A stretch of DNA of 64,000 bases from Mesorhizobium waimense (GCF_003601975.1 NZ_QZWZ01000009.1:124001-188000); one strand, 5' to 3'. Counted from the first letter of the stretch, positions 1-9,326 are shown. The notes: a model not told the origin generated them from the sequence alone. Numbers and translations: made by a program.

Positions 1-258
1 GAGCGTGCGGCAAGCGTCGTCGAGTTCGGCGACCGAATAGGGTATCTTGAAGCCTAGCAGACGCGCCGATTCATGCAGGCGCTCGGTATGTTCGGTGAGC
101 TTGAAGATCTCGCCGCCATAGGCCCGCTCGCCCTCGAAAACGGCGCTGGCGTAGTGCAGGCCGTGGGTCAGGACATGGACCTTGGCGTCGGCCCATTTGA
201 CGAACTCGCCGTTCATCCAGATGAAGCCGTCCAACTGGTCAAAAGGAACGGATGCCAT
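1..258 (-). CDS. ilvE: Branched-chain amino acid aminotransferase (5' part)
   Basis: First 86 codons of a PLP-dependent fold-type IV aminotransferase, which interconverts leucine, isoleucine and valine with their 2-oxo acids in the cytoplasm. The N-terminus [11 protein letters not shown] and the block [15 protein letters not shown] (about residues 42-56) are typical of IlvE; the catalytic lysine lies beyond the window edge. The ATG at 256-258 (complement) has a GGGAGG Shine-Dalgarno five bases upstream. It is divergent from the MarR gene at 505, with a 246-bp shared promoter region. D-amino-acid transaminase or aminodeoxychorismate lyase are relatives, but this block favours IlvE. Confidence 0.88.
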   Translation of the reverse strand, partial: MASVPFDQLDGFIWMNGEFVKWADAKVHVLTHGLHYASAVFEGERAYGGEIFKLTEHTERLHESARLLGFKIPYSVAELDDACRTL

Positions 259-286
259 GATAACCTCCCGCGGGTGCCACCCCGCA

Positions 287-302
287 TATCGTTGTATCGT
301 TG
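287..302. repeat. Perfect tandem 8-bp repeat in ilvE/marR promoter region
   Basis: TATCGTTG occurs twice back to back, followed by TGTATT, in the 246-bp gap between ilvE and the divergent MarR gene. The spacing is below one helical turn. It could be part of a regulator site or simple slippage; nothing else in the gap is recognisable. Confidence 0.5.
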
Positions 303-504
303 TGTATTTCGTATCAGCCGCACCAAGCGACCGGGTTCTCAAAGCGTAAGCGGATATTTAAGGTCTGGCAAACTCAGGAAGTTCCGGAAAAACGACATCC
401 TCTTGCCTTTTCGTTCGCAATCCGCCGAAAAGCTTGCCAAAAATTACCATTGCTGGGAAATTGCGTCAATAGTACTGACATATTCCCCTTCGCATGGAGA
501 CGAG

Positions 505-1038
505 ATGACGGATCGAAGCCCCGCAGCCAGAAAACCGATCAGGACGGCGATCACCGACGAGGACGGCATCGACTTCGCCATCATCGAACTGTTTTTCTTT
601 GCCTATCGCGACTTCACCTCCGATCCGGATCAGATCCTGGCCGACTACGGCTTTGGCCGCGCCCATCACCGCGTCCTGCATTTCGTCAACCGCAGGCCTG
701 GCCTGACGGTGGCCGAGCTGCTCGACGTGCTGAAGATCACCAAGCAGAGCCTGGCGCGCGTGCTCAAGCAGCTGATCGACACCGATCACATCGTCCAGTT
801 GCAGGGCCCTCGCGACCGCCGTCAGCGCGAACTCTACCCGACCGCCAGGGGCCGTGCGCTGGCGCTGGCGCTGGCGCGGCCACAGTCACGCCGCATCCGT
901 GCTGCATTGGAGGATTCCGGAACCAACGAACGTGCCTCGATCGAACGCTTCCTGGAAGCGATGGTCAATCCGGAACTAAGAGCGCAGATTGACATTGTGC
1001 CTGCGAAAATATCGGGGAAGAGCCATGGAGACCATTGA
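505..1038 (+). CDS. MarR-family transcriptional regulator (PetP-like)
   Basis: A 177-residue MarR-type winged-helix protein. The helix-turn-helix spans roughly residues 66-95 (PGLTVAELLDVLKITKQSLA) and is followed by a wing with the MarR-typical D-R-R (GPRDRRQREL, 101-110). The ATG at 505 is preferred over upstream in-frame codons because homology begins with this segment. Its end overlaps the next gene by 14 bp, so the two are co-transcribed. In Rhodobacter capsulatus a MarR-like PetP is paired with response regulator PetR in the same way; the equivalence is inferred from order and domain type. Confidence 0.85.
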   Translation: MTDRSPAARKPIRTAITDEDGIDFAIIELFFFAYRDFTSDPDQILADYGFGRAHHRVLHFVNRRPGLTVAELLDVLKITKQSLARVLKQLIDTDHIVQLQGPRDRRQRELYPTARGRALALALARPQSRRIRAALEDSGTNERASIERFLEAMVNPELRAQIDIVPAKISGKSHGDH

Positions 1039-1744
1039 GAGGGTTGATCATCCGACAGCACCGGACGATGACGCGCCGCATCTGCTTGTGGTCGATGACG
1101 ACACCCGTATCCGCAACCTACTGAAGCAGTACCTGTCCGAGAACGGCTTTCGCGTCACCGTTGCCGGAAACTCCGGCGAGGCCAGGCGCAAGCTTGCCGG
1201 TCTCGATTTCGACCTGCTTGTGCTCGACGTGATGATGCCGGGCGAAACCGGCGTCGATCTCACCAAGGCGCTGCGGGCGGACAAGAACGTGCCGATCCTC
1301 ATGCTCACCGCGCTGTCCGAGACCGACAGCCGCATCACCGGGCTCGAGGCCGGCGCCGACGACTATCTGCCGAAGCCGTTCGACCCGCGCGAGCTGATCC
1401 TGCGCATCAACAACATCCTGCGCCGCGGCGGCCCCGCGACGACGCCGAAGGTCGAGCAATTGGTGTTCGGCCCCTATACGTTCCAGATCGCCAGGCGCGA
1501 ACTGAAGCGCGGCGGCGAGGCGCTGAAGCTGACCGACCGCGAGCAGGAGATCCTGGCGATCTTCGCGGCGCGGGCCGGCGAGACGATCCCGCGCCACGAA
1601 CTGGTCGGCGACGATTCGGAAGTCGGCGAGCGCACCATCGACGTCCAGATCAACCGCCTGCGCCGCAAGATCGAGCGCGATCCGTCTAACCCGGTCTGGC
1701 TGCAGACCGTGCGCGGTATTGGGTATCGGCTCAGCGTGGAATAG
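1025..1744 (+). CDS. OmpR-type response regulator (PetR-like)
   Basis: A 239-residue two-component response regulator. The receiver domain has the acidic triad DDD (24-26), phospho-acceptor D68 in LVLDVMMPG, T95 and K117 (LPKPF). A C-terminal OmpR/PhoB winged helix (about 150-236) ends with the usual TVRGIGYRL. The ATG at 1025 lies inside the 3' end of the MarR gene, implying translational coupling. A histidine kinase follows 51 bp downstream and is the likely partner. R. capsulatus PetR is the closest known arrangement; target genes cannot be read from the sequence. Confidence 0.9.
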   Translation: METIERVDHPTAPDDDAPHLLVVDDDTRIRNLLKQYLSENGFRVTVAGNSGEARRKLAGLDFDLLVLDVMMPGETGVDLTKALRADKNVPILMLTALSETDSRITGLEAGADDYLPKPFDPRELILRINNILRRGGPATTPKVEQLVFGPYTFQIARRELKRGGEALKLTDREQEILAIFAARAGETIPRHELVGDDSEVGERTIDVQINRLRRKIERDPSNPVWLQTVRGIGYRLSVE

Positions 1745-1795
1745 GATGCCCGTGAAGGCCCTTTTCTGAACGGCCATCGACGAGCGGAAGGGCGA

Positions 1796-3211
1796 ATGGC
1801 GACCACGCAGCTGGACAGGCCGGGAAATGGCGGCTTGAGCGATCGCTTGATGCGAAAACTGAAGGCCATGCCGCGCGCCTGGACCCGGTTCTGGCGCCTC
1901 GTTGCCCTTTACATGCCGAAGCGGCTCTATGCCCGCTCGCTGATTATCGTCATTGCGCCGATGATCCTGTTGCAGTCGGTGGTCGCCTTTGTCTTCATGG
2001 AGCGCCACTGGCAGACCGTGACGCAGCGCCTGTCGCAGGCGACCGTGCGCGACATCGCCGCCATCATCGACATGATGGAGACCTATCCGCACGATGCCGA
2101 CTACGCCAACATCATCCGCATCGCGCAGGACAGGATGCAGCTGAAGGTCGACCTGCTGCCGCCCGACCCGCTGCCGCCGCCTGGCCCGAAACCGTTCTTC
2201 TCGATCCTCGACGAAATCCTCTCGGCCGAGATCACACGGCAGATCAACCGTCCGTACTGGATCGACACCGTCGGCAACTCCAACATCGTCGAGGTGCGCA
2301 TCCAACTCGAGGGCAGGGTGCTGCGCGTCTTCGTACGCCGCAGCCAGGCCTACGCGTCGAACACGCACATTTTCCTGATCTGGATGGTCGGCACCTCGCT
2401 GGTGCTGCTGATGATCGCCATTCCCTTCCTGCGCAACCAGATCCGGCCGATCCTGACGCTGGCCGAAGCCGCCGAGAGCTTCGGCAAGGGCCGGCCGATG
2501 CCGCGCGATTTCCGACCGCGCGGCGCCGAGGAGGTCCGCCGCGCCGGCTTTGCCTTCATCCAGATGCGCGAGCGCATCGAACGCCAGATTGAGCAGCGCA
2601 CAGCCATGCTGACCGGCGTCAGCCATGATCTCAGAACCATCCTGACCCGCTTCAAGCTGCAGCTGGCTCTGACCGGCGGCAAGGCCGAAACCAAGGCAGC
2701 GCTCGACCAGGACATCGACGACATGCAGTCGATGCTCGAGGGCTATCTGGCCTTTGCCCGCGGCGAAGCGTCGGAAGACGCCGGCCGTTTCGATCTCGCG
2801 GCTTGTTTCCAGAAGCTCGGCGAGGAAGCGGCGCTGCGCAAATGCAAGCTGTCGACCACGCTTGTCGGCGATCCCGACGTGCATGTGCGGCCGAACGCCT
2901 TCGCCCGCTTGCTGTCCAACGTCATCGGCAACGCTTTCCGCTACGCCAAGACCGTCGAAATCAACGCCAATCATGGCCGCGGCTCGCTGGTCGTCACCAT
3001 CGACGACGATGGGCCGGGCGTTCCGCCGGACAAGCGCGAGGAGGTGTTCAAGCCCTTCTTGCGGCTCGACGCGGCGCGCAATCTCGACGCCAGCGGCACC
3101 GGCCTCGGCCTCTCCATCGCCCGCGACATTGCCCGCAGCCATGGCGGCGACATCATGCTGGAGGACAGTCCGCTTGGCGGTCTGCGCGCCATCATAACGG
3201 TTCCGGCATAA
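1796..3211 (+). CDS. EnvZ-type sensor histidine kinase
   Basis: A 471-residue membrane sensor kinase. Two membrane helices (about 49-68 and 192-213) flank a periplasmic loop of about 120 residues, followed by HAMP, HisKA and HATPase_c domains. The phospho-acceptor H277 lies in SHDLRTILTR. The usual HxxRTPL has isoleucine (I282) in place of proline. The N, G1 and G2 boxes are intact (NVIGNAFRYA, DDDGPGV, GTGLGLSIA). It directly follows the response regulator and probably phosphorylates it. Downstream ATGs at 1850 and 1868 are alternative starts. Confidence 0.9.
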   Translation: MATTQLDRPGNGGLSDRLMRKLKAMPRAWTRFWRLVALYMPKRLYARSLIIVIAPMILLQSVVAFVFMERHWQTVTQRLSQATVRDIAAIIDMMETYPHDADYANIIRIAQDRMQLKVDLLPPDPLPPPGPKPFFSILDEILSAEITRQINRPYWIDTVGNSNIVEVRIQLEGRVLRVFVRRSQAYASNTHIFLIWMVGTSLVLLMIAIPFLRNQIRPILTLAEAAESFGKGRPMPRDFRPRGAEEVRRAGFAFIQMRERIERQIEQRTAMLTGVSHDLRTILTRFKLQLALTGGKAETKAALDQDIDDMQSMLEGYLAFARGEASEDAGRFDLAACFQKLGEEAALRKCKLSTTLVGDPDVHVRPNAFARLLSNVIGNAFRYAKTVEINANHGRGSLVVTIDDDGPGVPPDKREEVFKPFLRLDAARNLDASGTGLGLSIARDIARSHGGDIMLEDSPLGGLRAIITVPA

Positions 3212-3418
3212 TCTGCGGGAAGCTGGGCTTCATCCGCCCGTCATGAAACCATGGTGAAGAGCGCGCATGAAGCGTGCGATTTCAATTGATTCGGCTCTGT
3301 CGCCTCACTTCGACCCCGTACCCGCCAGGGTGCGCTGGAGCGAAGCGAGGGCTGCCGCGTGGTCGCCGTTCCGGCATCGTATCAAGGCAAAAGACGACCT
3401 TTCGAGCAAAGGGCTGCC

Positions 3419-4441
3419 ATGCGCATATTGATGGTCACCGACGCCTGGCGCCCGCAAGTCAACGGCGTCGTCCACACGCTGGAGCGGCTCACCGAGACGT
3501 TGAAATCCTTCGACGTCGAGGTCAGCTTCCTGACCCCGAACATCTTCCGCACCTTGCCGCTGCCGACCTATCCCGACATCAGGCTGGCGCTGACGACGCC
3601 GGGTCACGTCGCGCGCCTGATCGAAACGCGCAAGGCCGACCACATCCACATCGTCACCGAAGGTCCGTTGGGCATCATGGCGCGGCGCTATTGCCGCAAT
3701 GCCGGCCGTCCCTTCACCACCAGCTATCACACGCGCTTTCCCGAATATCTGAGCGCGCGCTTGCCTGTCCCGGAAAGCTGGGCCTATCGCTGGCTGCGCG
3801 ATTTCCACAATTCCGGACAGGGCACGCTTGTCGCCACCCAGTCGCTTGCCGACGATCTCGCGGCACGCGGCTTCAACAAGCTGAGGCCCTGGACGCGCGG
3901 CGTCGACACCGATCATTTCCGGCCGGAAAAGCGCAAGGATCTCGGCTTTCCCGGCCCGGTGTTCCTCTGCGTCGGCCGCGTCGCGATCGAAAAGAACCTG
4001 ACCGCCTTCCTCGACCTCGAACTGCCCGGCAGCAAGGTGGTCGTCGGCGAGGGACCGGAACTTGCCAAGCTCAAGGCGCGCTATCCCAACGCGCATTTCC
4101 TCGGCCACCGCCCGAATGACGAACTGGCCGAGATCTATGCCTCGGCAGACGTCTTCGTCTTTCCGAGCCGCACCGACACGTTCGGCAATGTCATCATCGA
4201 AGCTTTAGCCAGCGGCACGCCGGTCGCCGCCTATCCGGTTACCGGGCCGATCGACATCGTCGGCGACGGAGTCGGCGGCGCGGTGTCAAACGACCTGCGC
4301 GAGGCGTCGCTCGCCGCGCTCAATGTCGACCGTGCTGAGGCGCGCGAACGCGCCATGCGCTACAGCTGGAAGGCTTGCGCGGAAATGTTTCTCGATACGG
4401 TCGAGGAAGCACTGGGAACGCCGCGCAAGCTTGCTGCCTGA
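3419..4441 (+). CDS. Glycosyltransferase family 4 protein
   Basis: A 340-residue GT-B fold retaining glycosyltransferase. The N-terminus MRILMVTDAWRPQVNGVV is the glycine-containing acceptor-domain loop of GT4 enzymes. The C-terminal half has the nucleotide-sugar signature FPSRTDTFGNVIIEALASG (EX7E region). It resembles GDP-mannose-dependent alpha-mannosyltransferases of the MgtA/PimB group, but donor and acceptor cannot be fixed. No signal peptide is seen; it should act at the cytoplasmic membrane face. The start is taken at 3419, where the conserved N-terminus begins, rather than at an in-frame GTG at 3359. It is convergent with the CsaA-like gene. Confidence 0.86.
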   Translation: MRILMVTDAWRPQVNGVVHTLERLTETLKSFDVEVSFLTPNIFRTLPLPTYPDIRLALTTPGHVARLIETRKADHIHIVTEGPLGIMARRYCRNAGRPFTTSYHTRFPEYLSARLPVPESWAYRWLRDFHNSGQGTLVATQSLADDLAARGFNKLRPWTRGVDTDHFRPEKRKDLGFPGPVFLCVGRVAIEKNLTAFLDLELPGSKVVVGEGPELAKLKARYPNAHFLGHRPNDELAEIYASADVFVFPSRTDTFGNVIIEALASGTPVAAYPVTGPIDIVGDGVGGAVSNDLREASLAALNVDRAEARERAMRYSWKACAEMFLDTVEEALGTPRKLAA

Positions 4442-4516
4442 CCGAGCCTCGCAGACCAGCTGCGCCGCTCCGCCTTCGTCATCCACGGGCGAAAGCGCGG
4501 TGACCTTCAAACCGTC

Positions 4517-4876
4517 CTAGAAGAGCCGGCCGCCGTCCGGCACCTTGCGCTCGATGGCGCCTAGCACCACCGCGCCCTCCTCGTCGGGAAAGCCAAGCGT
4601 CAGCACTTCCGACATGAACGGGCCGATCTGGCGTGGCGGGAAATTGACCACAGCGAAGACCTGCCGGCCGATCAGCGTCTCCGGCGCATAGTATTTGGTG
4701 ATCTGCGCCGAGGATTTCTTCACGCCGATCTCTTGGCCGAAATCGATCTTCAGCTTGAACGCCGGCTTGCGCGCCTCGGGAAATGGCTCGGCCTCGATGA
4801 TGGTGCCGGCGCGGATGTCGACACGGTCGAAATCGGCAAAGCTGATCTCGGGCTTGCGTGCGTTGCTCGAACTCAT
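4517..4876 (-). CDS. CsaA-like tRNA-binding domain protein
   Basis: A 119-residue single-domain protein of the EMAP-II/OB-fold tRNA-binding family. It has the hallmark [20 protein letters not shown] at the N-terminal side, then [17 protein letters not shown] and the closing [16 protein letters not shown]. Bacillus CsaA of the same size is a homodimer that binds tRNA and has been reported as chaperone-like in secretion. The ATG at 4876 is chosen because upstream in-frame sequence is Arg-rich and does not resemble the family. The YbjN gene ends 5 bp upstream on the same strand, so the two likely form one transcript. Confidence 0.85.
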   Translation of the reverse strand: MSSSNARKPEISFADFDRVDIRAGTIIEAEPFPEARKPAFKLKIDFGQEIGVKKSSAQITKYYAPETLIGRQVFAVVNFPPRQIGPFMSEVLTLGFPDEEGAVVLGAIERKVPDGGRLF

Positions 4877-4881
4877 TCGGC

Positions 4882-5382
4882 TCAGGCGTTTCCGTAGGTC
4901 TCGAACAACACGCCGGCGAGCGCGTCCTTGGCCGAGGTTCCCGACCAGACGACGAACTGGAACGCCTGGAAATAGCATTCGCAGGCCTCCAGCGCCGACG
5001 ACAAAAGCACTTCGACCTGCTGGCTCGACGGCTCGACTCCGCCGGCCAGCAGCAGCGACTGGCGGAACATGATCGCGCCTTCCTGCTCCCAGAGGTCGAA
5101 ATGGCCGAACAGCATCTGCTCGTTGATCAGCGACAACAGCCGCATCACTTCGAGCGCGCGCGCCTCCGGCACCTTGATATCGAAGGCGCAGGCCAGATGC
5201 AGCGCCTCAAAATCCTCCATCCAGGAGAATGAAACATGATAGTCGGTCCAGCTGCCGGCCACCGAAATCGAAATCTCGTCGTCGCCTGCCCTTTCGAAGG
5301 ACCAGTCATTGTTGTGCGCCACCTGTTCGATGACGTCCACCGGGTGGATTTCGCGGGAGAATTCGAGTTCGAGAAGTTCCAT
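4882..5382 (-). CDS. YbjN domain-containing protein
   Basis: A 166-residue soluble acidic protein matching the YbjN family (type III secretion chaperone-like fold). It has the core [20 protein letters not shown], then [20 protein letters not shown] and a conserved C-terminal [14 protein letters not shown]. Biochemical function is not established; E. coli YbjN affects motility and stress tolerance when mis-expressed. AGGAA lies six bases before the ATG at 5382. It sits directly upstream of the CsaA-like gene and is separated from ubiK by 316 bp. Confidence 0.82.
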   Translation of the reverse strand: MELLELEFSREIHPVDVIEQVAHNNDWSFERAGDDEISISVAGSWTDYHVSFSWMEDFEALHLACAFDIKVPEARALEVMRLLSLINEQMLFGHFDLWEQEGAIMFRQSLLLAGGVEPSSQQVEVLLSSALEACECYFQAFQFVVWSGTSAKDALAGVLFETYGNA

Positions 5383-5698
5383 GGAATGCTTCCTGTGTTC
5401 AGGGGAGCGCCGCACGCTCCGCGGGGCACACACGACGAACAATCTTGTCTAGAACTCGGACGGCCAGGACTTTCTCAAACGCAAAGACCCCAGACCGGAC
5501 CCCACCGCCCGGCGCATGACCCTGCTCCGAATCATGCAACAAATTCAGTCTATTGATCGGGAGTCGCGTGAACAGCCCAATTTTTCGCACTGCGTCATTC
5601 GCATGTGGAAAGGCGCTGTCACAAAGATTCATGCAATGCCGGTAAGCGATTCACGGCAAAGCGCTTTTTCGGCTCGTGCTTTGTGGAAAAGTTTAAGA
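5383..5698. other. Intergenic region between ubiK and the YbjN gene
   Basis: 316 bp with no convincing gene. It must hold the 3' end of the ubiK transcript and the promoter of the YbjN/CsaA pair. The ubiK-proximal end is AT-rich (a run of seven T near 5702-5708 lies at the ubiK stop). No strong hairpin-T-tract terminator or consensus promoter could be picked out by eye. Confidence 0.5.
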
Positions 5699-6001
5699 TT
5701 ATTTTTTTGATCTGGGCTTTGCCGCCGCCGCCGGTGCGGCCTGCCCGGTCAGTTCGGCGAGCTTCGCCTCAAGCGCTTCGATGCGCGCGGCAAGGCGGGT
5801 GTTCTCTTCCCGCGCCTTCGCGGCCATCTCGCGCGCGGCCTCGAATTCCTCGCGCTGCACCACGTCCATCGAATTCAGGACGCGCTCGGCCTGCCCCTTG
5901 AAGGCAGTCTCGACCTCGCGGCGCACGCCTTGCGCGGCGCCCGCGGCATCGGTCATCAGCTTGGCGAATTCATCGAGAATGCGGCTCGGTCCTGTCGACA
6001 T
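5699..6001 (-). CDS. ubiK: UbiK-family ubiquinone biosynthesis accessory factor
   Basis: A 100-residue protein of the BMFP/YqiC family. The N-terminal half (ILDEFAKLMTDAAGAAQGVRR) is the amphipathic segment. The C-terminal half is a coiled coil (about residues 50-85, EEFEAAREMAAKAREEN and LAARIEALEAKLAEL) ending in a basic Ala/Lys tail. In E. coli UbiK promotes assembly or lipid access of the Ubi complex for aerobic ubiquinone synthesis. The ATG at 6001 is supported by the conserved start MSTGPSRILDEFAKL. It is transcribed alone, divergent from the BrnA-like gene. Confidence 0.82.
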   Translation of the reverse strand: MSTGPSRILDEFAKLMTDAAGAAQGVRREVETAFKGQAERVLNSMDVVQREEFEAAREMAAKAREENTRLAARIEALEAKLAELTGQAAPAAAAKPRSKK

Positions 6002-6178
6002 GGCAAATCCTCGCTTGCTCGAACTGACGTAGTGGCGCCGCGCGCGGAATGCAAGAACGTTGGTGCGGCATTGCACCTCGATAAGCTGGTCTGTACGTGA
6101 TGGCGCCACGTCGCCTATTGTAGCGCTTTCAAGTCGACTTGCGTCAAGCAACGAGCCGCTCTCAGTCAGGATCAACCA

Positions 6179-6418
6179 ATGGCAACGCCCCCGCGCCGAC
6201 CGACAAATCCGATGGCTGCCGCAGAGGCTGCATTCAAGCCGATCAAGAAACCGGCAGCCCCGATCCGCGAGCCCGCGGCTGCACCGAATGTCAGAGAGCT
6301 TGTTTCGATCAGGATCGACCGGGCCGTGCTGGACCATTTCCAGGAAGATGGTCCCGGCTGGCAGGACAGGATCAACGACGCCCTAAGGCAAATGGTCGCC
6401 GGCAAGTCTCAGGGTTGA
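6179..6418 (+). CDS. BrnA-like antitoxin (DUF4415), no toxin partner
   Basis: A 79-residue protein whose C-terminal half (VSIRIDRAVLDHFQEDGPGW then QDRINDALRQMV) matches the ribbon-helix-helix of BrnA/DUF4415 antitoxins. The N-terminal 38 residues are Pro/Ala-rich and low complexity. BrnA normally follows the BrnT RNase toxin; no BrnT-like ORF is found on either side (UbiK upstream on the other strand, lgt downstream). It may be an orphan antitoxin, an RHH regulator acting alone, or the remnant of a lost module. AGGA seven bases before the ATG supports the start. Confidence 0.72.
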   Translation: MATPPRRPTNPMAAAEAAFKPIKKPAAPIREPAAAPNVRELVSIRIDRAVLDHFQEDGPGWQDRINDALRQMVAGKSQG

Positions 6419-6521
6419 GCCCGCCATCTGCGACGATCAGGCAACCACCACCTTGCCTTGACCCCGCCAAAACCCTGCCGCATGGTCCGCGCCCGAACGC
6501 GAGCCCTTCCGGGAGACCCTG

Positions 6522-7376
6522 TTGAACGACTATTTCCTGCTGCCAATGGCCTCCCTGCCCTTTCCCAACATCAATCCGATCATCGTCCAGATCGGGCCGC
6601 TGGCGGTGCATTGGTATGGCGTCGGCTATATCGTCGGCATTCTCTTCGCCTGGTGGTATGCCAAGCGCTTGGTCACCAACGCCAGGCTGTGGCCGGACGG
6701 CATCCTGCCGATGAAGCCGGAGGATCTAGACGATTTCATCGTCTGGGCGGCCATCGGCGTGGTGCTCGGCGGCCGCACCGGTTATGTGCTGTTCTACGAT
6801 CTGCCGCGCTACATCGCCCATCCGCTCGATATCTTCGCAGTCTGGCAAGGCGGCATGTCGTTCCATGGCGGCCTGCTCGGCGTCATCCTCGCCATGACCC
6901 TGTTTTCGGTCAAGCGCGGCATCCGCACCTGGTCGCTGTTCGACGTCGTGGCGGCTGGCGTGCCGGTCGGTCTCGGCCTGGTGCGCGTCGCCAACTTCAT
7001 CAACTCCGAACTCTGGGGCAGGCCGACCGACGTGCCGTGGGCGGTGGAATTCCCCAATGGCGGGCCGTTTTCGCGCCATCCTAGTCAGCTCTACGAAGCG
7101 CTGCTCGAAGGCCTGGTGCTGTTCCTCGTGCTGCGCATCCTCACCCACTCCAGGCTCAAGCTGAAGACGCCGCGATTCGTCGGCGGCGCCTTCATCTGCG
7201 GCTATGGCCTGTCGCGCATCTTCGTCGAATTCTTCCGCGAGCCGGACCAGCAACTCGGGTATCTGCTCGGCACCAACTGGCTGACCATGGGCATGATCCT
7301 TTCCACGCCCATGGTGCTGGCTGGCATCTGGGCGATGCTAACCGCAAAGCCGGTGACACAGCCGCAGCCGGCATGA
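6522..7376 (+). CDS. lgt: Prolipoprotein diacylglyceryl transferase
   Basis: A 284-residue polytopic inner-membrane enzyme that transfers diacylglycerol from phosphatidylglycerol to the lipobox cysteine. It carries the Lgt signatures [11 protein letters not shown] and [16 protein letters not shown], and the C-terminal [14 protein letters not shown]. The start is a TTG at 6522, supported by GGGAGA six bases upstream; an ATG at 6546 is the alternative. It is the first gene of a co-directional set and overlaps the methyltransferase by four bases (ATGA). The lipoprotein encoded at 10538 would be one of its substrates. Confidence 0.95.
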   Translation: MNDYFLLPMASLPFPNINPIIVQIGPLAVHWYGVGYIVGILFAWWYAKRLVTNARLWPDGILPMKPEDLDDFIVWAAIGVVLGGRTGYVLFYDLPRYIAHPLDIFAVWQGGMSFHGGLLGVILAMTLFSVKRGIRTWSLFDVVAAGVPVGLGLVRVANFINSELWGRPTDVPWAVEFPNGGPFSRHPSQLYEALLEGLVLFLVLRILTHSRLKLKTPRFVGGAFICGYGLSRIFVEFFREPDQQLGYLLGTNWLTMGMILSTPMVLAGIWAMLTAKPVTQPQPA

Positions 7377-8440
7377 CGCGGCTGAAAGCCCGCATCGTCG
7401 ACCTGATCGGCGCGGTGGGGCCGATCCCCGTCAACGAATATATGGCGCTTTGCCTGTTCGACCCGGCGGACGGCTATTACACGACGCGCGAACCTTTCGG
7501 TGCGGCCGGCGACTTCGTCACCGCGCCGGAAATCAGCCAGATGTTCGGCGAACTGGTCGCCGTCTGGCTCTACCAGGCCTGGCAGGCGGCAGGCCGGCCA
7601 ATGCCGGTCACCATCGCTGAGATCGGCCCGGGCCGCGGCACGCTGATGAAGGACATGCTGCGGGCCTTTTCGCGGCTCGATCCGGCACTCACCGCCGGTG
7701 CCTCCTTCGCCATGATCGAAACCAGCCCGCGCCTGACCGATATCCAGAGACAGACGCTTTCAGGCCAATCGGTGAGGCTCGATTGGCACGAAACCATCGA
7801 CACGCTGCCAAAGGCGCCGCTGCTCATCGTCGGCAATGAACTGTTCGATGCCGTTCCCATCCGCCAGTTCGTCCGCGCCGGCGCGGGCTGGCGCGAACGG
7901 ATGGTCGGCCTCGACGAGGCGGACGCTTTGCGCTTCTTCGCCGGCGCCGGCTCCATCGACCCGTCCTTGCTGCCGGATGACGCCGCCGATGCGCCGGAAG
8001 GATCGGTCGTCGAGGTGGCGCCGGCCCGCAGCGCGCTGATGGCGGCCATTGCCGAAAGAATCGCCGGACAGGGCGGCGCCGGCCTGTTCATCGACTATGG
8101 CCATCTCAGACCCGGCGTCGGCGACACGCTGCAGGCCTTGCGCAAGCATGATCACGACAATGTACTGGCCAATCCGGGCGAGGCCGACCTCACCGCCCAC
8201 GTCGACTTCGCCGCCCTTGCCGCGACGGTTCGGGCGCACGGACTTGACGTACAGATGACGACGCAGGGCGACTTCCTGCTCGGCATGGGCCTTATCGAGC
8301 GCGCCGGCCAGCTTGGCGCCAAGGCCGATGAGCAGGCGCGGCAGGCCATTTCCGACGCCGTCGAACGCCTGGCCGGGCCGGATGCGATGGGCGGGCTGTT
8401 CAAAGTGTTGAAAATCCAACCGAAAACGAGCGCGTCCTGA
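7373..8440 (+). CDS. Class I SAM-dependent methyltransferase, MidA/NDUFAF7 family
   Basis: A 355-residue protein of the COG1565 family. It has the N-terminal [21 protein letters not shown], a glycine-rich SAM-binding loop [11 protein letters not shown] and NELFDAVPI, all typical of the family. NDUFAF7 in mitochondria dimethylates an arginine of complex I subunit NDUFS2; the bacterial homologues are presumed protein arginine methyltransferases, but the target is unproven here. The start overlaps the lgt stop by four bases, so translation is probably coupled. Located upstream of pgeF, an order common in rhizobia. Confidence 0.88.
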   Translation: MTRLKARIVDLIGAVGPIPVNEYMALCLFDPADGYYTTREPFGAAGDFVTAPEISQMFGELVAVWLYQAWQAAGRPMPVTIAEIGPGRGTLMKDMLRAFSRLDPALTAGASFAMIETSPRLTDIQRQTLSGQSVRLDWHETIDTLPKAPLLIVGNELFDAVPIRQFVRAGAGWRERMVGLDEADALRFFAGAGSIDPSLLPDDAADAPEGSVVEVAPARSALMAAIAERIAGQGGAGLFIDYGHLRPGVGDTLQALRKHDHDNVLANPGEADLTAHVDFAALAATVRAHGLDVQMTTQGDFLLGMGLIERAGQLGAKADEQARQAISDAVERLAGPDAMGGLFKVLKIQPKTSAS

Positions 8441-8531
8441 CCAGCATACGGCTCATAGCCGGCATCAGGGTCGTGCCACCTGTCCGAACTTCGCCTTGAC
8501 GAAATCGCCCGCGCGGACAACAAACCCATCC

Positions 8532-9326
8532 ATGCTGAATCAGACCAAACCGGATCCCGTTCGGTCGCCCTTGCTTGACGAGGCGAAAGCGCAAGGTATC
8601 CGCCACGGCTATTTCACCCGCATTGGCGGTGTCTCCGGCGGCATTTACCGTGGCCTCAACATCGGCACCGGCTCGAACGACGACCAGGCGCTGGTGCGTG
8701 AAAACCGCCGTCGCGTCGCCGACTGGATGGGCGTGCCGGCGAACCATCTCTTGACCGCGCATCAAATCCACTCGCCCGATGTCGTCATCGCCAGGGAGCC
8801 CTTCCCCGACGAACGGCCAAAGGCGGACGCCGTCGTCACCGACCGGCCGGGCATCGCCGTCGGCGCCTCCACGGCCGATTGCGGACCGGTCCTGTTCGCC
8901 GACGCCGAGGCAAGAATTATCGGCGCCGCGCATGCCGGCTGGAAAGGCGCCTTCACCGGCGTGCTTGAAAACACGATTTCCGTGATGGAAGGCCTCGGCG
9001 CCCGCCGCGAACGCATCGTCGCCGTTCTCGGCCCGTCCATCGGTCCGGAAAACTACGAGGTCGGGCCGGAATTCGTCGCCCGCTTTGTCGACGCGGACGC
9101 CGGCAATGCGCGCTATTTCGCGCCGTCGGCCAAGACCGGCCATGCGATGTTCGACCTCAACCTCTACACGGTCGACCGGCTCAACAAGGCCGGCGTGCAG
9201 GCCGAGGGGCTCGGCCGCTGCACTTACGCCGAGGAAGACCTTTTCTACTCCTACCGGCGCACCACGCACCGCAAGGAAGCGGACTACGGACGACAGGTTT
9301 CAGCAATTGTATTGGAGAATGAGTGA
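8532..9326 (+). CDS. pgeF: Peptidoglycan editing factor PgeF (laccase-domain, YfiH family)
   Basis: A 264-residue cytosolic multicopper-laccase-fold protein. The conserved His/Cys/His metal-site positions are visible in LTAHQIHSPDV, ASTADCGPVLFAD and GAAHAGWKGAFTGVL. E. coli PgeF removes L-Ser mis-incorporated into UDP-MurNAc peptides; purine nucleoside hydrolase activity is reported for relatives. The ATG at 8532 gives a length typical of the family; a TTG at 8496 is possible, and neither has a strong ribosome-binding site. The stop overlaps the next ATG by one base (TGATG). Confidence 0.88.
   Translation: MLNQTKPDPVRSPLLDEAKAQGIRHGYFTRIGGVSGGIYRGLNIGTGSNDDQALVRENRRRVADWMGVPANHLLTAHQIHSPDVVIAREPFPDERPKADAVVTDRPGIAVGASTADCGPVLFADAEARIIGAAHAGWKGAFTGVLENTISVMEGLGARRERIVAVLGPSIGPENYEVGPEFVARFVDADAGNARYFAPSAKTGHAMFDLNLYTVDRLNKAGVQAEGLGRCTYAEEDLFYSYRRTTHRKEADYGRQVSAIVLENE

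Noticed and set aside
1118..3142. A 674-codon open frame on the minus strand over the response regulator and kinase
   Set aside because: It is antisense to two genes with clear catalytic motifs, has no recognisable domain and reflects high GC content.
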